The notes under the pieces: model-generated | What the model was told of the DNA's origin: nothing | Seen by the model: only the letters and a program-made list of their open reading frames with translations | Database searches by the model: none | NCBI GenBank assembly: GCA_002840275.1 | Contig: PHAB01000002.1 | Coordinates: 1-64,000, forward strand | Source of the DNA: Firmicutes bacterium HGW-Firmicutes-14 | GTDB taxonomy: Bacteria > Bacillota > Thermincolia > Thermincolales > UBA2595 | Reading direction: 5' to 3' | DNA: 64,000 nt | Program-made: the position numbers and the translations under genes | Shown: one piece after another, positions 10,115-20,916 of the stretch | How positions within the stretch are numbered: position 1 is the stretch's first letter | How the letters are laid out: each line of letters begins with the position of its first letter

Positions 10115-11656
10115 TTGACGGCCGACCGCAGGCTTGTAATGCTGATGATTTTAGACGGATGGGGAATCAGAGAGGAAACAGAGGGAAATGCAATCGCCCA
10201 GGCGAACACGCCATATTATGACAGCCTGCTGAGGACCTGCCCCCACACAACCCTTGGCGCCGGAGGAGAAGATGTCGGTCTTCCTGAAGGACAGATGGGC
10301 AACTCCGAGGTGGGGCACCTGAATATTGGGGCCGGCCGCGTTGTTTACCAGGACTTCACCCGCATCTCCAAGGCCATCCGGGAAGGGGATTTTTTTAAAA
10401 ACGATTCCTTGCTTGCGGCAATGAAAAAAGCCGGGGATTCCGGCACTGCCCTGCATCTGATCGGACTGCTCTCAGATGGAGGGGTACATAGCCATATAGA
10501 CCACCTGTATGCCCTGCTGGACATGGCAAAAGGGCAGGGGCTGAAAAGGGTTTATGTTCATGCCCTGCTCGACGGCAGGGATGTTCCGCCGGCCAATGCC
10601 AGGGAGTATATTGATGCCCTTGAATCCAAGTTTCGGGAAACCGGGACAGGGGCCATTGCTACTGTCACGGGCAGGTATTATGCCATGGACCGGGACAGGC
10701 GGTGGGAGAGGGTTGAACAGGCATATAATGCCATGGTGTTTGGGGAGGGGTTAAAATCCACTCTGGCATCCGGCGCAGTAGCCCGGTCTTATGAGGCCGG
10801 AGAGACCGATGAATTTGTCAGGCCGACAGTAATTATAAATGAAAATGGAGAACCGGTAGCCACGGTGGATGACGGTGATTCAGTAATCTTTTATAATTTT
10901 CGCCCCGACAGGGCCAGGGAAATTACCAGGGCCTTTGTTGACAAGGAATTTTCGGGTTTTGAGCGTAAAAAAGGTTTCCCTAAAATCCACTATGTCTGTA
11001 TGACCCAATACGATAAAACAATAGATGCGCCTATTGCCTTTAAACCCCAGGTCCTTACCAGTACCCTGGGGGAGTATCTTAGTAAAAATGGATTGAAACA
11101 GCTTAGAATAGCTGAAACCGAAAAATATGCCCATGTCACTTTCTTTTTTAATGGGGGTGTGGAGCCGCCGAATCCGGGTGAAGAAAGAATCCTGATCCCT
11201 TCACCGAAAGTTGCAACTTATGACCTGAAACCTGAAATGAGCGCCTATGAGGTGACAGAAGCTGTCATCAGGGAAATTGAAGAATCGGGGAATAACGTCA
11301 TTATTTTGAATTTTGCCAACCCCGATATGGTGGGTCATACAGGGGTGATGGAAGCAGCTGTCAGGGCGGTGGAAACAATTGATAAATGCATGTCAGCGAT
11401 AATTGAGAAGGTGAAGGCCAAGGGAGGTATAGCCCTGATTACTGCTGACCACGGTAATGTGGAACAGATGGTTGACCCCAGTACGGAACAGCCCCATACG
11501 GCCCATACCACAAATCCCGTCCCATTTATTTATGTGGATGAAATGAACAGGGAGGCGTCACTCAGGAAAGGCCGGCTGGAGGATATCGCCCCCACGGTGC
11601 TGAAATTGCTGGGGCTTGTAATACCGGGGGAAATGACAGGCAAACCCCTCATATAA
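10115..11656 (+). CDS. gpmI: 2,3-bisphosphoglycerate-independent phosphoglycerate mutase
   Basis: Mn2+-dependent 3-phosphoglycerate to 2-phosphoglycerate mutase of the alkaline phosphatase superfamily. The start is TTG 10115, which has CAGGGGGTG 7 nt upstream; an in-frame TTG at 10085 has no ribosome site. The 513 residues match the family. Phosphoserine loop [14 protein letters not shown] near 60-73, and metal motif [10 protein letters not shown] near 445. It sits between tpiA and eno. Confidence 0.97.
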   Translation: MTADRRLVMLMILDGWGIREETEGNAIAQANTPYYDSLLRTCPHTTLGAGGEDVGLPEGQMGNSEVGHLNIGAGRVVYQDFTRISKAIREGDFFKNDSLLAAMKKAGDSGTALHLIGLLSDGGVHSHIDHLYALLDMAKGQGLKRVYVHALLDGRDVPPANAREYIDALESKFRETGTGAIATVTGRYYAMDRDRRWERVEQAYNAMVFGEGLKSTLASGAVARSYEAGETDEFVRPTVIINENGEPVATVDDGDSVIFYNFRPDRAREITRAFVDKEFSGFERKKGFPKIHYVCMTQYDKTIDAPIAFKPQVLTSTLGEYLSKNGLKQLRIAETEKYAHVTFFFNGGVEPPNPGEERILIPSPKVATYDLKPEMSAYEVTEAVIREIEESGNNVIILNFANPDMVGHTGVMEAAVRAVETIDKCMSAIIEKVKAKGGIALITADHGNVEQMVDPSTEQPHTAHTTNPVPFIYVDEMNREASLRKGRLEDIAPTVLKLLGLVIPGEMTGKPLI

Positions 11657-12961
<1,305 letters not shown>

Positions 12962-12982
12962 ACCCAGAAAATTGTCATACTC

Positions 12983-13021
12983 AAAGTCTGCCCCCTATAA
13001 AGTAATAGAGGGTGGACTTAC
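12983..13021 (+). terminator. Weak hairpin after eno
   Basis: An imperfect inverted repeat (AAGTC...GACTT outside, CCCCTAT/ATAG-AGGG inside, one bulge) is followed by a pyrimidine-rich stretch. It probably ends the glycolytic transcript, but the T-run is poor. Confidence 0.45.
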
Positions 13022-13077
13022 CTTTATTTAACTATGTCTAAAGTTTTTGAATCTTCTTTATATTGCCTCGGTTTTTA

Positions 13078-13106
13078 TTGAAATTTTGTCCATCTTATGG
13101 TATAAT
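13078..13106 (+). promoter_or_regulatory. Sigma-A promoter of hppA
   Basis: TTGAAA (13078-13083), a 17-nt spacer and TATAAT (13101-13106). The transcript would begin near 13113 and carry a leader of about 150 nt before the hppA start. Confidence 0.85.
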
Positions 13107-13123
13107 TGACCATCATGGGTTAT

Positions 13124-13177
13124 CCTGGTTAGGGAGGTGATTTAACTTAATATTCAGGTTTCCGGTGTCTAACCAGG
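13124..13177 (+). promoter_or_regulatory. Inverted repeat in the hppA leader
   Basis: CCTGGTTAG (13124-13132) and CTAACCAGG (13169-13177) form a 9-bp stem in the predicted leader RNA. The 36-nt loop holds a GGGAGGTGAT Shine-Dalgarno-like sequence not followed by a start codon. It is possibly a leader regulatory structure; no known riboswitch matches. Confidence 0.4.
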
Positions 13178-13261
13178 AACCTTTATGATACAGGGGTATA
13201 AGAGACAGAGAGTCCCCCGATGTAACAAAAAAGAAAAGGAAGAGGAGAGTGAGAGTGTCCA

Positions 13262-15391
13262 ATGTTGAGTGAACCTACAAACGCTTTAGCATGGATTTCC
13301 TTGGGCGCAGGTGTTATTTCTTTGGTAGTTGCATTTCTTTTTCTAGGCAGCGTTCTTAAGGAAGACATGGGAACTCCGCGGATGAAGGAACTGTCGAATG
13401 CAATTTTTGAGGGCGCTATGGCGTTCCTGAACCGCCAGTACAAGACACTGGCCCCAATTGTCATTATCATCTTTATTGTATTGTTCTTTGTTCCGGCAGA
13501 ATTGTTTACCCACGGTGACCCTGAGGCTGCTGCCCAGGTAACGGGACTGTCAGGAAGATTAGCCCTTCCCGTATCCTTCCTGGTTGGAGCAGTTGCATCT
13601 GCTTTTGCAGGTTATGCCGGAATGGTGAGTACAACCAAAGCTAATGCCAGGACAACTAACGCTGCCCGGACAGGAATCCGTAAGGCCCTGAGTATTTCTT
13701 TCCGTGCCGGTGCCGTTATGGGTTTATCTGTTGCAGGCTTAGGTCTGGCCGGTGTATCTGCTTTATTTTTAATTTTTAAGATTCCCGCAATTATTAACAG
13801 TTTTGCTTTTGGCGCCAGCGCCGTTGCGCTCTTCGCACGGATCGGCGGTGGTATCTATACCAAGGCTGCTGACGTTGGTGCTGACCTGGTTGGTAAGGTT
13901 GAAGCCGGTATACCTGAAGATGACCCCCGGAACCCTGCGGTTATTGCTGATAACGTTGGCGATAACGTCGGTGACACCGCCGGAATGGGTGCTGACCTTT
14001 TTGAATCATATGCAGCCACAGCTATTGCTGCTATGGTAATCGGGGGCAGTGTTTTAAAACCTGCCGGTATGGCTATGGAGGGTGTTCTGTTCCCGCTGAT
14101 GATTGGTGCGGTTGGGATTATTGCCTCAATAATTGCCACTTCTTTTGTCAGAATGCCAAGTGAAGAGTCAAATCCGCAGGCTGCCCTGAATATGGGACTT
14201 TGGGGAACCAACATCATAACCGCTGTTGCAGGGTTCTTTGTTGCCAAGGCGATGTTTGGCGATGTTGCGGTAGGTATATTTATCGGCATAGTTGCCGGTT
14301 TGCTGACGAACGTTGCGATTGGTTACATAACTGAGCTGTATACCTCCTATCATAAGCGTCCGGCCCAGGAAATAGCCGAAGCTTCGGCAACCGGACCTGC
14401 CACAAACATTATCAAGGGACTTGCAGTTGGACTGAAATCTACGGTTTACCCGGTTCTGGTTATCGTAATTGCCATCTGGGCCTCCTTTTTCTTCGCTGAG
14501 AGCGCTGGAGACGCAAACGGTATTGCCGGACTTGGTATCTATGGTATAGCCATGGCAGCCATGGGAATGCTTTCCACCGCCGGTATGGTTGTTGCTATTG
14601 ACTCTTTTGGCCCGGTTGCTGACAATGCCGGTGGTATTGCCGAAATGGCCGAACTTGGACCTGAAGTACGGAAAAACACTGATAAACTGGATGCTGTAGG
14701 TAACACAACCGCAGCTGTAGCGAAAGGTTTTGCCATCGGTTCAGCAGCCCTGACAGCCCTGGCGCTGTTTACAGCTTATGCCCAGTCTGCTAACCTGGTT
14801 GAGACCGGTATTGATATTCTTAATCCAATTGTCATAATTGGTCTGTTCATCGGCGCAACCGTACCTTTCCTGGTAGCATCATTCGCCATGGAAGCTGTGG
14901 GTAAAGCCGCATTTGAAATGATTGCCGAAGTACGCCGTCAATTCAAAGAAATCCCCGGACTGATGGAAGGCACAGGAAAACCCGATTACGCTCGTTGTGT
15001 TGATATCAGTACCCGTGCTGCGATCAAGCAGATGGTTGCTCCAGGTATGGTAGCAATAGGGACTCCGGTAGTAGTTGGTTTCCTTTTAGGCCCCCTCGCT
15101 CTGGGCGCTGTTTTGGCGGGCGGTACCGCTGCAGGTGTGCTCATGGCCTTATTTATGGCCAACGCCGGTGGCGCATGGGATAATGCCAAGAAATACATTG
15201 AAACCGGTAAACTTGGCGGCAAAGGCAGTGAAAACCATAAAGCGGCGGTTGTTGGCGATACCGTCGGTGACCCGTTCAAGGATACTGCCGGACCTGCCAT
15301 GAACCCGTTAATCAAGGTTATGGGTACCATCTCCCTGATCCTTGCTCCGGTTATCTCAAAATACAGTATCTTTGGTAAGATGTTTGAATAA
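13262..15391 (+). CDS. hppA: Membrane-bound ion-pumping pyrophosphatase (K+-dependent type)
   Basis: Integral membrane pyrophosphatase that couples PPi hydrolysis to H+ and/or Na+ export. 709 residues, about 16 TM helices, ATG at 13262. PPi/Mg2+ motifs: [11 protein letters not shown] (about 202), [20 protein letters not shown] (about 225-245) and the C-terminal [17 protein letters not shown] (about 665). GNTTAA near 481 has Ala where K+-independent enzymes have Lys, so this is the K+-dependent class, which includes the Na+ pumps. Ion specificity is not settled from sequence alone. Transcribed alone from its own promoter, with a terminator behind it. Confidence 0.96.
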   Translation: MLSEPTNALAWISLGAGVISLVVAFLFLGSVLKEDMGTPRMKELSNAIFEGAMAFLNRQYKTLAPIVIIIFIVLFFVPAELFTHGDPEAAAQVTGLSGRLALPVSFLVGAVASAFAGYAGMVSTTKANARTTNAARTGIRKALSISFRAGAVMGLSVAGLGLAGVSALFLIFKIPAIINSFAFGASAVALFARIGGGIYTKAADVGADLVGKVEAGIPEDDPRNPAVIADNVGDNVGDTAGMGADLFESYAATAIAAMVIGGSVLKPAGMAMEGVLFPLMIGAVGIIASIIATSFVRMPSEESNPQAALNMGLWGTNIITAVAGFFVAKAMFGDVAVGIFIGIVAGLLTNVAIGYITELYTSYHKRPAQEIAEASATGPATNIIKGLAVGLKSTVYPVLVIVIAIWASFFFAESAGDANGIAGLGIYGIAMAAMGMLSTAGMVVAIDSFGPVADNAGGIAEMAELGPEVRKNTDKLDAVGNTTAAVAKGFAIGSAALTALALFTAYAQSANLVETGIDILNPIVIIGLFIGATVPFLVASFAMEAVGKAAFEMIAEVRRQFKEIPGLMEGTGKPDYARCVDISTRAAIKQMVAPGMVAIGTPVVVGFLLGPLALGAVLAGGTAAGVLMALFMANAGGAWDNAKKYIETGKLGGKGSENHKAAVVGDTVGDPFKDTAGPAMNPLIKVMGTISLILAPVISKYSIFGKMFE

Positions 15392-15447
15392 GACAATTTA
15401 ATCAGGTAAAGAATTAATTGATCTAGTGATATTTCATGGAAACAATG

Positions 15448-15486
15448 GAGGGTGTCCCATACATAGGGCACTCTCTCTTTTTTTTT
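15448..15486 (+). terminator. Terminator of hppA
   Basis: An imperfect stem (about 15448-15458 with 15466-15475, one bulge) is followed directly by a long T-run (15478-15486). Confidence 0.8.
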
Positions 15487-15585
15487 GCTTAGATATCAAC
15501 CCTCGTTTACATTTTTTGTTGTAATACCGGACAAAATATGCTAAAATTTAAATGTTAGCCTTTAAGACCCCGGGAGGTGACTGGA

Positions 15586-15825
15586 ATGTCCGCTTTGGAA
15601 ATTATATTAACCGTGATTCATATTCTTTTGGCTCTGGGTGTAATAGTAACCGTATTGCTGCAATCAGGTAAGAGTGCAGGTTTATCAGGAGCTATCGCCG
15701 GTGGCGCTGAAACCTTTTTCGGTAAAAAGAAGGGAATGGACGAATTCTTAAGTAAACTGTCCACCGGTTTTGCCATAGGTTTTCTTTTAACATCCCTGCT
15801 GCTTAGCAGCACCCTGGTAAGATGA
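15586..15825 (+). CDS. secG: Preprotein translocase subunit SecG
   Basis: Small auxiliary subunit of the SecYEG channel. Starts at ATG 15586 after CGGGAGGTGA; 79 residues. Two TM helices (about 4-24 and 57-76) flank a cytoplasmic loop with the family motif SGLSGAIAGGAETFFGKKK. The secG / rnr / smpB / ssrA neighbourhood, here with two genes inserted after secG, is common in Bacillota. It has its own terminator. Confidence 0.95.
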   Translation: MSALEIILTVIHILLALGVIVTVLLQSGKSAGLSGAIAGGAETFFGKKKGMDEFLSKLSTGFAIGFLLTSLLLSSTLVR

Positions 15826-15835
15826 GTACTTAACT

Positions 15836-15882
15836 ACCGGCATGAGGCTTGGAGACGAACGCTTCATGCCGGTTTTCGTTTA
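15836..15882 (+). terminator. Terminator of secG
   Basis: A 13-bp stem (15836-15848 with 15861-15873, one G-U or mismatch) followed by TTTTCGTTT. Confidence 0.85.
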
Positions 15883-15894
15883 ATGTAAAAATTG

Positions 15895-15923
15895 CGACAG
15901 CTGTCGGTTATTCATGATATAAT
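15895..15923 (+). promoter_or_regulatory. Extended -10 promoter with a 12-bp palindrome at the -35 position
   Basis: TGATATAAT (15915-15923) is an extended -10 box. The expected -35 region is occupied by the perfect palindrome CGACAGCTGTCG (15895-15906), a likely binding site for a dimeric regulator of the acyl-CoA synthetase gene. Confidence 0.55.
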
Positions 15924-15964
15924 ACTATCTGGGAAAACACCAACGTATTAAAGGAGGCATGTAT

Positions 15965-17476
15965 ATGACCCTTGGGGAGATGATTGAACGCGGAAGTAAC
16001 GCTTACCCGGAAAAGACCGCCATCAAGTTTAAGGACATGGTATGGACTTACACTGATCTTAACAATGACATCAACAAGGCAGCCAATGGATTGAAGAAGC
16101 TGGGAATCAAAAAAGGCGATAAGGTTGGTCTGCTGATGATCAACAGCCCGTATTTTGTAATTACATATTTCGGCATAGTCAAACTGGGGGCCACAGTGGT
16201 TCCGGTTAATGTAATGTTCAAAGGCGGGGAAATTGTATACCAGCTGAATGATTCTAACGCCGTGGTATTGATCACCTCACCAAGGTTCATGCCCCTGATT
16301 GCCCAGATAAGGGACCAGTTCAAAACCGTTAAAAATGTTATAGTACAGGATATATATGAGGAAAATAGTTTTCCGGGAACAATCTCCCTGGCAGAAATGT
16401 TAAAGAATGAATCTGCAGACCTAGACCTGGATTATAATGTATCTGATGACGATATCGCGGTATTTTTGTATACTTCGGGGACTACCGGTAACCCCAAGGG
16501 AGCTATGCTGACCCATGATAACCTGGTGGCAAATGCTGACCAGACCCGTATGGCTACCGATTCAACTGATGAGGATATTACCCTCTGTGTGCTCCCTATG
16601 TTTCATTCCTTTGCCTGGACCACATGTGTCACTCTTCCCCTGTTGTGTGGAGGAAAGATAGTCATTCATGAGAGTTTTGTACCCCAGGCCTTTTTGAAGA
16701 CCATTCCCGAAGAAAACATAACCATTATTGCTGCAGTTCCCACCATGTATGCGGTTCTGCTTCAAGTACCCGAAGTAAACCCCGACCATTATAAGAAAAT
16801 ACGGCTGGCATATTCCGGTGGGGCTGCCATGCCGGTTGAGGTAATAAAGAAAATTGATGAAAAATACAGGATCAAGATCCTTGAAGGGTATGGACTGTCT
16901 GAAACCAGTCCGGTATGTACCGTCAATCCCTGGAAGGGAATGCGAAAACCCGGTTCAATCGGAATTACGGTACCCGGGGTGGACTGCAGGATAGTTGACG
17001 ATTCCGGTAATGATGTGCCGCGCAACGCTCCAGGTGAGCTGCTTTTCCGCGGGCGCAATGTAATGAAGGGATATTACAACCTTCCGGAAGCCACGGCCGA
17101 GGCCCTTAAGGATGGATGGATATGTACAGGTGACATAGGGTATATGGATGATGACGGCTATATTTTCATCATCGACAGGAAGAAGGACCTGATTATTGTT
17201 GGCGGTCTGAACGTTTACCCGCGGGAAGTTGAAGAAATCCTATACACCCATCCCAAAGTGGCTGAAGCGGCAGTTATCGGAGTCCCGGATAAACTCAGGG
17301 GGGAAAGCGTGAAAGCCGTTATTGCCCTGAAACAGGGTGAAACCGCCGCCGAAAGGGAGATAATAAAATATTGCCAGGAAAAACTGGCCAATTATAAACT
17401 GCCCAAATCTGTTCAGTTTATGGAGGCCCTGCCAAAGACCAGTACAGGTAAGATTCTTAAAAGGGCTCTTAAATAG
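15965..17476 (+). CDS. Long-chain fatty-acid-CoA ligase-like AMP-forming synthetase
   Basis: Acyl-adenylate/thioester-forming enzyme that activates a carboxylic acid with ATP and CoA. Of two near in-frame ATGs, 15965 is chosen because AGGAGG lies 7 nt away; ATG 15959 is only 1 nt from it. 503 residues. AMP-binding P-loop-like motif YTSGTTGNPKG near 168, GYGLSETSP near 310, TGDIGYMDDDGY near 385, DRKKDLIIVGG hinge near 405, and the catalytic Lys in SKTSTGKILKRALK at the end. Substrate chain length cannot be read from sequence. An HD-domain gene follows after 21 nt. Confidence 0.9.
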   Translation: MTLGEMIERGSNAYPEKTAIKFKDMVWTYTDLNNDINKAANGLKKLGIKKGDKVGLLMINSPYFVITYFGIVKLGATVVPVNVMFKGGEIVYQLNDSNAVVLITSPRFMPLIAQIRDQFKTVKNVIVQDIYEENSFPGTISLAEMLKNESADLDLDYNVSDDDIAVFLYTSGTTGNPKGAMLTHDNLVANADQTRMATDSTDEDITLCVLPMFHSFAWTTCVTLPLLCGGKIVIHESFVPQAFLKTIPEENITIIAAVPTMYAVLLQVPEVNPDHYKKIRLAYSGGAAMPVEVIKKIDEKYRIKILEGYGLSETSPVCTVNPWKGMRKPGSIGITVPGVDCRIVDDSGNDVPRNAPGELLFRGRNVMKGYYNLPEATAEALKDGWICTGDIGYMDDDGYIFIIDRKKDLIIVGGLNVYPREVEEILYTHPKVAEAAVIGVPDKLRGESVKAVIALKQGETAAEREIIKYCQEKLANYKLPKSVQFMEALPKTSTGKILKRALK

Positions 17477-17497
17477 TATATTTAGTGGAGGTCACGG

Positions 17498-18049
17498 ATG
17501 GAAAGGAATGAAGCTCTGGCTGAGCTCAAGAAATATGTAAAAAATAAAAACCTGCTAAAACACATGTATGCCTGTGAAGCAGTTATGAAAATACTGGCCC
17601 GGCATTTTGGCGAAGATGAGGAGAAGTGGGGGATGGCAGGCCTGCTGCATGATATCGATTATGATGAAACAAAGGATGACCCGGTGCGCCACAGCAAGGT
17701 AGGCGCCGATATGCTCAAAAACCTGGGTCTCTCTGAGGACATAGTTTATGCGGTTAAGGTCCATAACGAGGTACACGGGCTTCCCAGGGTGTCCTTGATG
17801 GATAAGGCCCTTTATGCGACTGACCCTGTTACCGGATTGATTGTGGCCGGTGCCCTGATAAAACCGCAGAAAAAGCTGGCTGCTATTGATGTGCCGTTCC
17901 TGGTCAACAGGTTTCACGAAAAATCCTTCGCCAGGGGGGCGAACCGGGAGCAGATCGCTTGCTGTTCCGAACTGGGATTTACCCTCGAAGAATTCCTTGC
18001 CCTGTCCCTCGAAGCCATGCAGGGGATCAGCAGAGAACTTGGTTTATAA
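17498..18049 (+). CDS. HD-domain phosphohydrolase family protein
   Basis: 183 residues, ATG at 17498 after GTGGAGG. It is an HD/HDIG-type metal phosphohydrolase fold: LLKHMYACEAVM gives the first His, MAGLLHDIDYDE the HD pair (about 48-53), and VRHSKVGADML and VKVHNEVHG further His ligands. This subgroup is often annotated as an HDIG domain protein of unknown substrate. It is likely cotranscribed with the acyl-CoA synthetase and ends at a strong terminator. Confidence 0.85.
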   Translation: MERNEALAELKKYVKNKNLLKHMYACEAVMKILARHFGEDEEKWGMAGLLHDIDYDETKDDPVRHSKVGADMLKNLGLSEDIVYAVKVHNEVHGLPRVSLMDKALYATDPVTGLIVAGALIKPQKKLAAIDVPFLVNRFHEKSFARGANREQIACCSELGFTLEEFLALSLEAMQGISRELGL

Positions 18050-18063
18050 GACTAAATTAAGTC

Positions 18064-18099
18064 CGGCAGCCTGGGTTTATGTTAGGGCTGCCGTTTTTT
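18064..18099 (+). terminator. Terminator after the HD-domain gene
   Basis: An 8-bp stem CGGCAGCC/GGCTGCCG (18064-18071, 18086-18093) followed by six T. Confidence 0.9.
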
Positions 18100-18164
18100 G
18101 TGCTGCGGTTTGAGGTATTATTTTGTTGGATAGAATAGATAATGAGAAAGTTGGTGATTTAATT

Positions 18165-20273
18165 ATGAAAGAAAAAATTCTTGAATTTATGAAACGTTCG
18201 GCATACCGTCCACTGTCGGCCGATGAGCTATTCCGGGCTTTTAACCTTGATAACCGGGAAACCTTTGTAAAAAATCTAAATGAAATGGAGCAGGACGGTA
18301 AAATTATCTGTACAAGAAAAATGAAGTACGGTCTGCCTGAAAAGATGAACCTGGCAGTGGGAAAACTCCAGGGGCATCCTAAGGGATTTGGGTTTCTAAT
18401 CCAGGATACACCGGGACTTCCGGATATCTATATCAGTGCCGAAAATATGAATGGGGCTATGCATAATGACCGCGTGGTTGCCAGGTTTCTGGGGCGGGAT
18501 TGGGACGGACCCCGGCAGGAAGGGGAAATAATCAGGGTTCTGACCAGGGCTAACACCCAGATAGTTGGAACCATTGAAAAGGGCAGGAAATACAGCTTTG
18601 TTACACCTGATGAGGGAAGGCTAAGCATAGATGTATTTGTCCCCAAAGGCCAGGAAAAGGGGTCAGTTACCGGGGATAAGGTTGTGGTGGAGATAACCGG
18701 GTGGCCGGAAAAGCGCCGCAATCCCGAAGGGAAAGTGGTTACCGTAATCGGACACAAAAGTGACCCCGGAACCGATATTGAATCAATTGTCTGGAAATAC
18801 GGGCTATCCCAGGCATTCCCTAAGCATGTTATGAATGAAATAAAAAAAATACCAATACAGGTGACCAGGGAACAGGCGAAAGGACGGCGTGATTTGAGAG
18901 ACCTGCAGATGGTTACCATTGACGGTGAAGATGCAAAAGACCTGGATGATGCTGTATCCCTGGAAGTGCTTCCGGGCGGCAGCTACAGGCTTGGAGTGCA
19001 TATTGCCGACGTGGGGAGCTATGTCCCCGCCAACAGCGCCCTTGATAAGGAGGCATATAAGAGGGGGACCAGTGTCTACCTGGTGGACAGGGTTATTCCC
19101 ATGCTCCCTCCGGAGCTGTCAAACGGCATATGCAGCCTCAATCCGAGGGTGGAAAGGCTGGCAATGTCTGTATTCATGGAAATAGACACTGCAGGCAGGG
19201 TACTTAATCATGAGATTGTAGAATCTGTGATAAATATTGATGAGAGAATGACATATAGGAATGTCAAAAAGATACTGGTTGACAGGGACCCGGAACTTTT
19301 AAAGAAGTATGGCTATCTTTTAGATACTTTTAATAATATGGAAAAACTATGTCTTATCCTCAGGGGCCGCAGGCTGCAGAGAGGCGCTGTCGATTTTGAT
19401 TTCCCTGAAGTCAAGGTCAAGCTGAATGACAGGGGAGAGCCTGTGGAAATTGCCAAATATGACCGTTCCATTGCTGACCAAATTATAGAAGAATTTATGC
19501 TTGTCACCAATGAAACCGTGGCCCAACACTTTTATGAGGCAAAAGTACCTTTTGTCTATCGGATTCATGAGACACCGGACGGGGAAAAGATCTCTAATCT
19601 GAACAGGTTCCTTTTTACCTTTGGTCTCAGCATAAAGGGATTTAACAATATCCACCCGGGGGCGTTCCAGGAGGTATTGAACAAAGTTACAGGACGTCCT
19701 GAGGAGCGGGTGATAAGTACAATTATGCTTAGGACAATGAAGCTGGCCAGGTACAGTGAGGAAAGTCTCGGCCACTTTGGCCTTGCAGCTGAGCATTACT
19801 GCCACTTTACCTCACCGATTAGGAGGTACCCGGACCTGGTTATCCACCGCATAATCAAGGAAGTCCTGCAGAAAGGGAAACTGCCTGCCAAGAGAAAAGA
19901 TAAGCTGGCCGGTTTCACTGCTGATGCATCTTTGCAGTCTTCTGAACGGGAGCGTATTGCGACTGAAGCAGAGCGGGAAAGTGTTGATCTGAAGAAAGTC
20001 GAGTTCATGAGGGATAAGGCCGGTGAAGAATTTGATGCAGTGATTTCAGGAGTTACTTCATTCGGTATGTTTGTGGAACTGGATAACCTGGTCGAGGGCC
20101 TGGTGCATATCACCACCCTGGCGGACGATTTCTATGAATATGATGACATAAAGCACTCCCTTACCGGACGGCATACAAGGAGGACTTTCAGGATCGGGGA
20201 TACTGTCCGGGTAAGACTTGAGAAGGTGAATCTGGACGAACGTCAGCTGGATTTTGAACTGGCAGACATATAA
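18165..20273 (+). CDS. rnr: Ribonuclease R
   Basis: Processive 3'-5' exoribonuclease that degrades structured RNA and works with tmRNA/SmpB in quality control. ATG 18165 (MKEKILEFMKRSAYRPL) aligns with the usual family N-terminus. An in-frame TTG at 18123 with TGAGGT upstream is a real alternative that would add 14 residues. About 702 residues: N-terminal winged-helix, cold-shock OB domains (PKGFGFLIQD), RNB catalytic domain with DGEDAKDLDDAVSLE (Mg2+ Asp cluster) near 253, and a C-terminal S1 domain (GVTSFGMFVELDNLVEGLVH). Followed by smpB and ssrA. Confidence 0.96.
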   Translation: MKEKILEFMKRSAYRPLSADELFRAFNLDNRETFVKNLNEMEQDGKIICTRKMKYGLPEKMNLAVGKLQGHPKGFGFLIQDTPGLPDIYISAENMNGAMHNDRVVARFLGRDWDGPRQEGEIIRVLTRANTQIVGTIEKGRKYSFVTPDEGRLSIDVFVPKGQEKGSVTGDKVVVEITGWPEKRRNPEGKVVTVIGHKSDPGTDIESIVWKYGLSQAFPKHVMNEIKKIPIQVTREQAKGRRDLRDLQMVTIDGEDAKDLDDAVSLEVLPGGSYRLGVHIADVGSYVPANSALDKEAYKRGTSVYLVDRVIPMLPPELSNGICSLNPRVERLAMSVFMEIDTAGRVLNHEIVESVINIDERMTYRNVKKILVDRDPELLKKYGYLLDTFNNMEKLCLILRGRRLQRGAVDFDFPEVKVKLNDRGEPVEIAKYDRSIADQIIEEFMLVTNETVAQHFYEAKVPFVYRIHETPDGEKISNLNRFLFTFGLSIKGFNNIHPGAFQEVLNKVTGRPEERVISTIMLRTMKLARYSEESLGHFGLAAEHYCHFTSPIRRYPDLVIHRIIKEVLQKGKLPAKRKDKLAGFTADASLQSSERERIATEAERESVDLKKVEFMRDKAGEEFDAVISGVTSFGMFVELDNLVEGLVHITTLADDFYEYDDIKHSLTGRHTRRTFRIGDTVRVRLEKVNLDERQLDFELADI

Positions 20274-20285
20274 AGGCAGACACCC

Positions 20286-20313
20286 TTGACAGTAAGTATT
20301 AATATGTTATAAT
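20286..20313 (+). promoter_or_regulatory. Sigma-A promoter of smpB-ssrA
   Basis: TTGACA (20286-20291), a 16-nt spacer and TATAAT (20308-20313), right after the rnr stop codon. It gives smpB (and perhaps ssrA) transcription independent of rnr. Confidence 0.85.
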
Positions 20314-20349
20314 GATATATGCGTTACACCCATAAGAAGAGCAACATAT

Positions 20350-20390
20350 ACCCTCTTGACATGGCAAAAAGTGCGCTGTTCCAAGAGGGT
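20350..20390 (+). promoter_or_regulatory. Hairpin in the smpB leader
   Basis: ACCCTCTTG (20350-20358) pairs perfectly with CAAGAGGGT (20382-20390), with a 23-nt loop and no T-run afterwards. It lies in the leader between the promoter and the smpB start. Its role is unknown; it could be an mRNA stability or attenuation element. Confidence 0.45.
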
Positions 20391-20428
20391 TGACTTTCCC
20401 CAAAATCAGACTGAGGGATATGATTTTA

Positions 20429-20896
20429 ATGGCTGAAAATATTAAAACAATAACCGAAAACCGTAAGGCCCGTCATGACTACCATATCGAAGAAACCTTC
20501 GAGGCAGGTATTGTTCTGGCCGGGACAGAGGTTAAATCCCTCAGGGCAGGGAGGGCCAATCTTAAGGACAGTTTTGCCAGGGTTGATCATGGGGAAATAT
20601 TCCTTTATAATGCCCATATAAGCCCCTATGACCAGGGCAACAGGTTCAATCATGACCCTCTCAGGACCAGGAAGCTTCTGATGCATAAACATGAGATACG
20701 TAAACTGATTGGCCGGGTCCATGAGAAGGGGCTGACCCTGGTCCCGCTTAAAATGTATTTCAAAAACGGAAAGGCTAAGGTCCAGCTGGCCCTGGCCAAA
20801 GGGAAAAAGCTCTATGACAAGCGTGACGACATGGCTGCCCGGGATGCCAAAAGGGAGATGGAAAAGGCTTTTCGGGAGAGGCAGAAAGACAATTGA
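20429..20896 (+). CDS. smpB: SsrA-binding protein SmpB
   Basis: Binds the tRNA-like domain of tmRNA and places it in the empty A site of stalled ribosomes. Starts at ATG 20429 ([20 protein letters not shown]) 10 nt after GAGGGA; an ATG at 20420 abuts that site. 155 residues with the OB-fold signatures [21 protein letters not shown] and [18 protein letters not shown], plus the basic C-terminal tail [20 protein letters not shown]. Its stop codon overlaps an 18-bp palindrome, and ssrA begins 20 nt later, next to its RNA partner. Confidence 0.97.
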   Translation: MAENIKTITENRKARHDYHIEETFEAGIVLAGTEVKSLRAGRANLKDSFARVDHGEIFLYNAHISPYDQGNRFNHDPLRTRKLLMHKHEIRKLIGRVHEKGLTLVPLKMYFKNGKAKVQLALAKGKKLYDKRDDMAARDAKREMEKAFRERQKDN

Positions 20897-20908
20897 CAAT
20901 TGTCAATT
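20891..20908. promoter_or_regulatory. 18-bp perfect palindrome between smpB and ssrA
   Basis: AATTGACAATTGTCAATT spans the smpB stop codon and ends 8 nt before the mature tmRNA 5' end. It could form a processing hairpin for tmRNA 5' maturation or bind a dimeric protein. TTGACA inside it is too close to the RNA 5' end to be its -35 box. Confidence 0.55.
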
Positions 20909-20916
20909 AAAAATAT

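Noticed and set aside
15505-15551. secG promoter
   Set aside because: A TTGTTG and a TAAAAT are visible but 20 nt apart; too poor to claim.
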